Assembly: GCA_036786445.1 (NCBI GenBank)
Contig: DAIQRD010000084.1
Span: 1 to 11,104, forward strand
Source: JAAZMF01 sp036786445
GTDB taxonomy: Bacteria; Bacillota; Limnochordia; DTU087
Reading direction: 5' to 3'
Length of the DNA stretch: 11,104 nt
Below the pieces are notes generated by a model that saw nothing but the letters and a program-made list of their open reading frames with translations, was not told the origin of the DNA and searched no databases. Below, in pieces: positions 6,676 to 11,104 of the stretch; position 1 is the stretch's first letter; each line of letters starts with the position of its first letter. The translations under genes were made by a program, and so were the position numbers.

Positions 6676-7572
6676 ATGATACTCCACCATAGGCGCAGGG
6701 AAGCTCTGAATGCATACTTGATGATTGCACCGTGGTTATTCGGTTTCGTGGTATGGACCCTAGGTCCCATGATCGCATCGCTACTCCTGAGTTTTATGGA
6801 TTGGCCCCTGTTAATGGGTCCGGAGTGGATAGGCCTAGATAATATTCGGGAAATGCTGAGCGATGATCTCTTTTACATCGCACTTGCCAATACGGCCTAT
6901 TACACTCTTTTGGGTGTGCCCCTGAGGGTGGTTGCGGCTTTGGGTGTGGCCCTAGGGATGAACCTCAAACTGCGGGGCATCACTATCTGGAGAACAGTCT
7001 ACTACTTGCCCTCGATTACGCCGGCTGTGGCCAGTTCTATCATCTGGCTCTGGATGTTCAACCCGGAGTTTGGGCTGTTCAATACGCTGCTAGGCTATGT
7101 AGGCATTACTCAAAGGATTAGATGGATATTCGATCCTGCCCTATCCAAACCATCTCTCATCTTGATGAGCCTTTGGGGTGTGGGGGGCCAGATGATCATA
7201 TTACTGGCAGGACTCCAAGGCATACCAGAGACTTTCTATGAAGCCGCCCGCATCGATGGTAGCAATTGGTGGAGTGAATTTACCCGTATCACCCTGCCTA
7301 TGCTCACACCCTCCATATTCTTCGTAACCATCATGCAGATCATCAGCTCATTTCAGGTATTTACCTCTGCGTACATCATGACTAACGGTGGTCCAGCCAA
7401 TAGTACGCTGTTCTACGTGCTGTACCTGTATAGGAACGGCTTTCAGTTCTTCAAGATGGGATATGCCGCGGCCTTGGCTTGGGTGTTATTCATTATCATC
7501 TTGCTTTTTACTCTATTTCAATTTGGGATATCAGGGCGCTGGGTCTTCTATGAAGCTGAATTGAAGAGGTGA
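6676..7572 (+). CDS. CUT1 carbohydrate ABC transporter permease, MalF/UgpA-like
   Basis: This is a 298-residue inner-membrane subunit of the right importer. The N-terminus RRREALNAYLMIAPWLFGFVVW is the usual MalF/UgpA start. Several hydrophobic segments follow, and the EAA loop is at about 188-209 (YEAARIDGSNWWSEFTRITLP) with intact Asp194-Gly195. The TNGGP motif at 236-240 is common in this family. ATG at 6676 follows GAGGAGGT by six bases. The gene ends four bases before the GTG of the MalG-like gene, so the two are probably translationally coupled. Compared with the left-hand permease, the EAA loop and termini differ clearly, so these are separate transporters and not a recent duplication. 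No ATP-binding subunit is encoded nearby. Confidence 0.94.
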   Translation: MILHHRRREALNAYLMIAPWLFGFVVWTLGPMIASLLLSFMDWPLLMGPEWIGLDNIREMLSDDLFYIALANTAYYTLLGVPLRVVAALGVALGMNLKLRGITIWRTVYYLPSITPAVASSIIWLWMFNPEFGLFNTLLGYVGITQRIRWIFDPALSKPSLILMSLWGVGGQMIILLAGLQGIPETFYEAARIDGSNWWSEFTRITLPMLTPSIFFVTIMQIISSFQVFTSAYIMTNGGPANSTLFYVLYLYRNGFQFFKMGYAAALAWVLFIIILLFTLFQFGISGRWVFYEAELKR

Positions 7573-7576
7573 ACTA

Positions 7577-8425
7577 GTGAAGCACAGAGCCAGAAAGTTC
7601 AAAGGCAAATGGAAGCTGCTGGCACATTTGATCTTAGCAGTCTTCGGAGTCACAATGCTGTTGCCCTTTGTCTGGAGTATCTCTACATCCCTCAAGCCGA
7701 CTGGTCAGGAATTCGTCTTTCCGCCCCAGTGGATCCCCAACCCGGTCATGTGGGGCAATTACCGGAAGGCCCTCACAGTGCTGCCCTTTGGTACCTTCTT
7801 GAAAAACACTGTATTCATTACGTTCACCTGCATGACTGGCAGCATACTAACTGCTTCTTTGGCCGGGTTTGCCTTTGCTAGATTGCGGTTCCCCGGCAGA
7901 AATATCTTGTTCGTACTCTGTCTATCCACTATGATGCTGCCCTATGCCGTCACCATGGTACCCCAGTTCATTCTCTTTAGATATCTCGGTTGGATTGACA
8001 CATTCTTGCCTTTGACTGTACCTGCTTGGCTGGGTGGCAATGCGTTTTTCATCTTCCTCTGCAGGCAGTTTTTCATGACCATACCATATGAATTCGATGA
8101 CGCAGCCCGTATCGATGGGGCCAATGAATGGCAGATGTGGTTTAGGGTCATGTTGCCTCTATCTCAGCCAGTGGTGGCCACCATGGCTATCTTCAGTTTC
8201 GTAAATCATTGGAATGACTTCATGGGGCCCCTGATCTACCTGCATTCCATGGAGAAACGTACCATTGCCGTGGGGCTACGCACATATATCGATATGGATA
8301 GTTCAGCGTGGAACTACCTAATGGCAGCAGCGGTGGCTACCACCATACCAGTGTTGATACTCTTCTTTAGTGCTCAAAGGTATTTTATCCGGGGCGTTGT
8401 CATGAGCGGATTGGCTGGCCGGTAA
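7577..8425 (+). CDS. CUT1 carbohydrate ABC transporter permease, MalG-like
   Basis: This is a 282-residue membrane partner of the preceding permease. The first hydrophobic segment is at about 14-37 and is followed by the FVWSISTSLKPTGQEF motif typical of MalG-type proteins. NYRKALTVLPFGTFLKNTVF opens the permease core, and the EAA loop is at about 172-194 (EFDDAARIDGANEWQMWFRVM). NHWNDFMGPLIYL, after the EAA loop, is also characteristic. The start is GTG at 7577; the GAGGTGA overlapping the end of the previous gene acts as its SD. The stop is followed by 110-113 bases before the binding-protein gene. Confidence 0.94.
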   Translation: MKHRARKFKGKWKLLAHLILAVFGVTMLLPFVWSISTSLKPTGQEFVFPPQWIPNPVMWGNYRKALTVLPFGTFLKNTVFITFTCMTGSILTASLAGFAFARLRFPGRNILFVLCLSTMMLPYAVTMVPQFILFRYLGWIDTFLPLTVPAWLGGNAFFIFLCRQFFMTIPYEFDDAARIDGANEWQMWFRVMLPLSQPVVATMAIFSFVNHWNDFMGPLIYLHSMEKRTIAVGLRTYIDMDSSAWNYLMAAAVATTIPVLILFFSAQRYFIRGVVMSGLAGR

Positions 8426-8538
8426 TCCTTGTGGGGGAATCAAACAGGAGATTGACTCCAAGGAGGTGAGGGGGGTTCCAGGTTCTTTATGGCAATGGGT
8501 GTTAAGACATGCACACGTGAAGGAGAGGAGAAAAAGTG
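8426..8538 (+). other. Leader region before the second binding-protein gene
   Basis: This stretch is non-coding and purine-rich. It contains an isolated SD-like AAGGAGGTGA (8459-8468) not followed by a start at usable distance, and a weak stem TCCTTG/CAAGGA around 8426-8463. The real SD (GGAGAGGAG, 8522-8530) is at its end. I see no convincing promoter, but an internal one raising binding-protein expression is possible. Confidence 0.4.
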
Positions 8539-9894
8539 ATGTCTAGAAGGTCCTATCTCTGGAGATCTCTGATACTAACCTGCATGGTTCTGGTTCTGGG
8601 TTTGATGGTAGCGATCCCAGCTGGTGCTGAGGTGAAGACAATTCAGTGGTTTGCTCCTATGTCAGCGGGGCCGGAGCTAGATCTGTGGACTGGATTGATC
8701 AAAGAATTCGAAGCGGAGCATCCCAATATCCAGGTGAAGCTCAGTGTAGAGCCTTGGAATGACTATTGGCAGAAGTTGGCGGTCATGTTTGGCGGCGGCC
8801 AGCACCCAGATCTATGCTGGATGCATTACACGTATTTCAAGGACTATGCCGAGCAGAATGTGCTGATGCCCCTAGATGAGCTTCTAGCTAGAGATGCCGA
8901 CCTCACCAGGGAAGATTTTGTCGATGTTCTGCTCTCCATATTCGAGCATCGGGGCAAGCAGTATGTGCTGCCCAAGGACAATGGAGGCATCGCCACTTGG
9001 TACAACATGGATCTGTTTGATGAAGCTGGAGTCCCCTACCCCGAGTTTGGCTGGACCTGGGATGATTTCTTGGCCCGGGCCATGAAGCTGACCAGGGACG
9101 TCAATGGTGATGGCATTACCGATCAGTGGGGGACAACGGATATTATGTGGGCGGGCAACCCCGCTAACTGGTGGCATCACGAACAGGGCTGGGCCATGAT
9201 CAAGTCCTTTGGTGGTGAAACGTACAGCGAAGACTTTACCCAGTGCTTTGTGGATAAGCCAGAGACCATAGAGGCTATTCAGTTCATGGCCGATGCCATC
9301 AACAAGTATGGCATAGCGCCTAGGGGTGAACAGATAGCCGGATTGGGACCGGCCTTCCGCATTGGGAAGACAGCTATGGCGGCTTTCCCCCATGCGGCGG
9401 AAGGCTATTTCGTAAGGTATGAAGAGAGGCCCATGGAGCGCTATGGCGTGGAATTTCTCCCTCAAGGCAAGGGCGGTATCTGGTATGGCGTAGGCGCGAC
9501 CGGATTTGCCATCCCCACTAAGAGTCGGTACCCCGAGGAGGCTTGGCAATTTATCCAGTTTGCCCTTAGCAAAACCACCGGTGAAAAGGTGGCAGAGCAT
9601 TATCGCTGGGGAGCAGCCAGGAAAGATGTGTTTGGCCATCGCTTTCGGTTGCAGGAGTCTCGGGGAATCACCATCGAGGAGAACTGGCAGAGAGTCTGGG
9701 TCGATTCCGCTCTCAAACCTGAGGAGTTGGGTATCAACTTGGGACATGGCTTAGTACCCGCCGGTGTCCAGCAGATCAACACAATCCTGCAAACAGAATT
9801 TGATCCAGTCTATCTCGGGACCCGCACTGCTGAGGAAGCAGCCCAGCGGGCTAAGGATAAGATCCTCAAAGTGCTCCAAAAAGCGTATAAGTAA
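8539..9894 (+). CDS. Extracellular sugar-binding protein of the right ABC importer (family 1 SBP)
   Basis: This 451-residue protein binds the substrate outside the cytoplasmic membrane for the two upstream permeases. Residues 1-30 are a Sec signal peptide (MSRRSYLWR, then a hydrophobic core, ending PAGA before EVKTIQWF). There is no lipobox cysteine, as in the left-hand binding protein. The fold family is visible from EFEAEHPNIQVKLSVEPWNDYWQKL (about 53-77), YVLPKDNGGIATWYNMDLFDEAGVPYP, and a C-terminal AWQFIQFALSKTTGEK. VNGDGITDQWG is the Asp/Asn-rich loop common in large binding proteins and may hold calcium. A GTG at 8536 abuts the ATG; the ATG at 8539 is chosen because it is eight bases from AGGAG. 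The sequence differs widely from the left binding protein, so the ligand probably differs. A 15-bp hairpin follows the stop. Confidence 0.93.
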   Translation: MSRRSYLWRSLILTCMVLVLGLMVAIPAGAEVKTIQWFAPMSAGPELDLWTGLIKEFEAEHPNIQVKLSVEPWNDYWQKLAVMFGGGQHPDLCWMHYTYFKDYAEQNVLMPLDELLARDADLTREDFVDVLLSIFEHRGKQYVLPKDNGGIATWYNMDLFDEAGVPYPEFGWTWDDFLARAMKLTRDVNGDGITDQWGTTDIMWAGNPANWWHHEQGWAMIKSFGGETYSEDFTQCFVDKPETIEAIQFMADAINKYGIAPRGEQIAGLGPAFRIGKTAMAAFPHAAEGYFVRYEERPMERYGVEFLPQGKGGIWYGVGATGFAIPTKSRYPEEAWQFIQFALSKTTGEKVAEHYRWGAARKDVFGHRFRLQESRGITIEENWQRVWVDSALKPEELGINLGHGLVPAGVQQINTILQTEFDPVYLGTRTAEEAAQRAKDKILKVLQKAYK

Positions 9895-9901
9895 ACCATC
9901 T

Positions 9902-9948
9902 ATCAGTCTGTGCCAGTGCCGTCTGCCATGGGCCTGGCACAGACTGAT
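9902..9948 (+). terminator. 15-bp perfect hairpin after the second binding-protein gene (possible partial terminator)
   Basis: ATCAGTCTGTGCCAG (9902-9916) pairs perfectly with CTGGCACAGACTGAT (9934-9948) across a 17-base loop, starting seven bases after the stop codon. The following TATTTATCC is only weakly T-rich. Efficient termination is therefore doubtful; partial termination or protection of the upstream mRNA end fits better, since same-strand genes continue 35 bases later. Confidence 0.7.
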
Positions 9949-9982
9949 TATTTATCCATGATGTCTTGGGAGGTAAATACAG

Positions 9983-10873
9983 ATGCGAGTCGGTTTCATT
10001 GGGCTAGGCGCCATGGGCTTACCCATGGCTAAGAATGTATTGGCAGCGGGCTATGAACTCATGACTACATTTCATAGAAGACGGGATCCGGCGGAAAAAC
10101 TGGTGGGGTTGGGCGCACTCTTGGCATCTGATTATGTCGAGATCGCTAGGTGGGCCGATGTTGTCATCACAGTGCTCCCTGCCGATGCCCAGCTGCGGGA
10201 AGTCGTCATGGGGAAGCAGGGCTTAGTTCAGGGATTTACTCCGGGGAAAGTGTTGATAGACATGACTACAGCTACACCCACAGCCATGCTAGAGGTGGAG
10301 GCAGCTGTGTCTCTGCAAGGTGCTGAGGTACTTGATGCTCCCGTCAGTGGGGGCACTACCGCTGCTGCCGACGGGACGTTGACCATCATGGTGGGTGGGG
10401 ACAAAGATCTACTCGGGCAATATCGGTCACTCTTAGAGACTATGGGGAAGAACATTGTGCATGTGGGGTCAGTGGGTCAGGGCAAGGTCGTCAAGATGGT
10501 CAACCAAGCCATGGCCGGGATTCATTTACTGGCAATGGCGGAAGCCTTCAGCTTAGGCGTGAGGTGTGGCGCTGATCCCAAGGTCTTATATGATGTGATC
10601 AAGGCCTCCTCCGGCTATTCGAGGCAGATGGACCTGAGATTGCCGGGCTTTCTCCTGGAAGGCAAATTCGAGCCCGGCTTTAAGCTGGATCTGATGAAAA
10701 AGGATATCAATCTGGCCATTGATTCAGCCCAGGCACTGGATATGCCGCTCTTTCTTACCAGCATGGCGGCCCAGGTATTTGCCGCGGCCAGCACCGCTGG
10801 CTTAGGAGAGCTGGATTTTGCTGCTGCCGCTCAATTTCTAGTAGACACTGCCCGGGCTAAGCTACATCCTTAG
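9983..10873 (+). CDS. NAD(P)-dependent beta-hydroxyacid dehydrogenase (3-hydroxyisobutyrate dehydrogenase / tartronate semialdehyde reductase family)
   Basis: This 296-residue cytoplasmic oxidoreductase interconverts a beta-hydroxy acid and its semialdehyde or oxo form. The N-terminal Rossmann domain starts VGFIGLGAMGLPMAKN (3-18), containing the family's GxGxMGxxMAxN signature. The substrate-binding motif DAPVSGGTTAAADGTL is at 118-133. The catalytic lysine is Lys171 in GQGKVVKMVNQ, with Asn174 four residues later; the cofactor/substrate pair Lys240-Asp241 is in MKKDINLA. All four hallmark motifs are intact and the length is normal. ATG at 9983 is nine bases after GGGAGG. Within the family, tartronate semialdehyde reductase, 3-hydroxyisobutyrate dehydrogenase and L-threonate dehydrogenase cannot be separated by eye. 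The RraA-type neighbours favour a sugar-acid or oxo-acid pathway. It lies 32 bases upstream of the next gene. Confidence 0.92.
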   Translation: MRVGFIGLGAMGLPMAKNVLAAGYELMTTFHRRRDPAEKLVGLGALLASDYVEIARWADVVITVLPADAQLREVVMGKQGLVQGFTPGKVLIDMTTATPTAMLEVEAAVSLQGAEVLDAPVSGGTTAAADGTLTIMVGGDKDLLGQYRSLLETMGKNIVHVGSVGQGKVVKMVNQAMAGIHLLAMAEAFSLGVRCGADPKVLYDVIKASSGYSRQMDLRLPGFLLEGKFEPGFKLDLMKKDINLAIDSAQALDMPLFLTSMAAQVFAAASTAGLGELDFAAAAQFLVDTARAKLHP

Positions 10874-10905
10874 GGTAATCTCTAATTGTGAAGGGAGACT
10901 GACAC

Positions 10906-11104
10906 ATGACCCACATTCTCCGCCAGTACTCTAAAGTGCCAGGGGATCTGGTGAATGCGTTCCGGAATTTGGCCACAGCCACCATCTATGAAGCTGCTGG
11001 CCAGATGGGCATGGTGGATCCTGAAATAAAAGCCATATATCGCGGTGCCCGAGTCTGTGGCACCGCGATATATGGCTTTTATTTCAGGATCCACCATGCC
11101 CATC
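10906..11104 (+). CDS. RraA-fold aldolase, HMG/CHA aldolase-like (partial, last part probably artefactual)
   Basis: ATG at 10906 follows AAGGGAG at good spacing. The first 54 residues match the N-terminus of HMG/CHA aldolases (4-hydroxy-4-methyl-2-oxoglutarate / 4-carboxy-4-hydroxy-2-oxoadipate aldolase): LATATIYEAAGQMGMVDPEI corresponds to the 'gvaTvhEAqGrkGll.P.i' region, and YRGARVCGTA (about 45-54) to the conserved 'IY.GariaGtAvTV' segment. After Gly-Thr-Ala the reading becomes IYGFYFRIHHAH, which is unlike the family. From base 11059 the DNA is an exact reverse complement of bases 11004-11049. The last reliable codon is therefore about 11065-11067. The catalytic GGxRD region is not in the window. 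Together with the first RraA-type gene it makes two members of this superfamily in one operon. Confidence 0.75.
   Translation, partial: MTHILRQYSKVPGDLVNAFRNLATATIYEAAGQMGMVDPEIKAIYRGARVCGTAIYGFYFRIHHAH
11004..11104. repeat. 46-bp perfect inverted repeat at the window's right end (fold-back)
   Basis: Bases 11004-11049 and 11059-11104 are exact reverse complements separated by nine bases (CGAGTCTGT). The left arm encodes conserved aldolase sequence. The right arm ends exactly at the last base of the window. The inner nine bases of each arm (CGCGGTGCC / GGCACCGCG) are plausible native coding sequence and could have primed a template switch. This is best read as a chimeric fold-back join. Confidence 0.9.

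Noticed and set aside
8489..8539. Short reading frame of 16 codons whose stop overlaps the binding-protein start (TGATG)
   Set aside because: The SD-like AAGGAGGTGA ends about 20 bases before its ATG, too far to serve it, and the peptide is only charged filler. It could be a leader peptide, but nothing supports it beyond the overlap.
8884..9747. Long antisense open reading frame (287 codons, minus strand) inside the second binding-protein gene
   Set aside because: It is a shadow of the plus-strand gene, which has a signal peptide, an SD and clear family motifs. The antisense translation resembles no known fold and has no SD.
10930..10943. AAAGTGCCA half-site match to the left-operon palindrome inside the second RraA-type gene
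   Set aside because: It is a single half-site in coding sequence without a second arm, and is best explained by chance.
10882..11103. Minus-strand reading frame of 73 codons at the right end
   Set aside because: It exists only because the fold-back repeat mirrors the plus-strand gene; much of it is the same sequence read again.

Overview
The window carries two divergently transcribed sugar-type gene sets that meet at a 179-bp control region (4946-5124). Base composition is near 50% G+C. Shine-Dalgarno (SD) sequences are strong (GGAGG type), and GTG/TTG starts are common. Together with RpiR and FCD-GntR regulators, a family 4 glycosidase and CUT1 ABC importers lacking their own ATPase, this suggests a saccharolytic, probably anaerobic Bacillota-like bacterium. 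Both solute-binding proteins have plain Sec signal peptides without a lipobox cysteine. That fits a two-membrane (diderm) lineage better than a classical Gram-positive, but the taxonomic inference is weak.

Left half, minus strand, read from 4912 down to 1: an RpiR/MurR-type regulator with a SIS domain, an extracellular solute-binding protein, two CUT1 permeases (MalF-like, then MalG-like), and a family 4 glycoside hydrolase of the 6-phospho-beta-glucosidase type that runs off the left edge. The set looks like one operon for import and cleavage of a small glycoside. Two adjoining stem-loops lie between the binding-protein gene and the first permease; the second pairs exactly with the permease's SD sequence.

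Right half, plus strand, from 5125 to 11104: an FCD-type GntR regulator, an RraA-fold aldolase-like protein, two CUT1 permeases, a solute-binding protein, a beta-hydroxyacid dehydrogenase, and the start of a second RraA-fold protein that resembles HMG/CHA aldolases more closely. This looks like uptake and breakdown of an acidic or oxidised carbohydrate through aldol cleavage and reduction or oxidation of a hydroxy acid. The substrate cannot be read from the sequence. Large hairpins follow the first RraA-type gene (6602-6655) and the binding-protein gene (9902-9948).

Candidate operators in the divergent region are a perfect 17-bp palindrome at the rpiR-type gene and an 18-bp near-perfect palindrome just upstream of the GntR gene. 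The last 101 bases (11004-11104) form a perfect 46-bp inverted repeat around a 9-base loop inside a conserved coding region. This is most likely a fold-back assembly or amplification artefact, so the last protein should not be trusted beyond about base 11067. I see no tRNA, rRNA, CRISPR array or insertion sequence, and no non-coding stretch longer than 300 bases.
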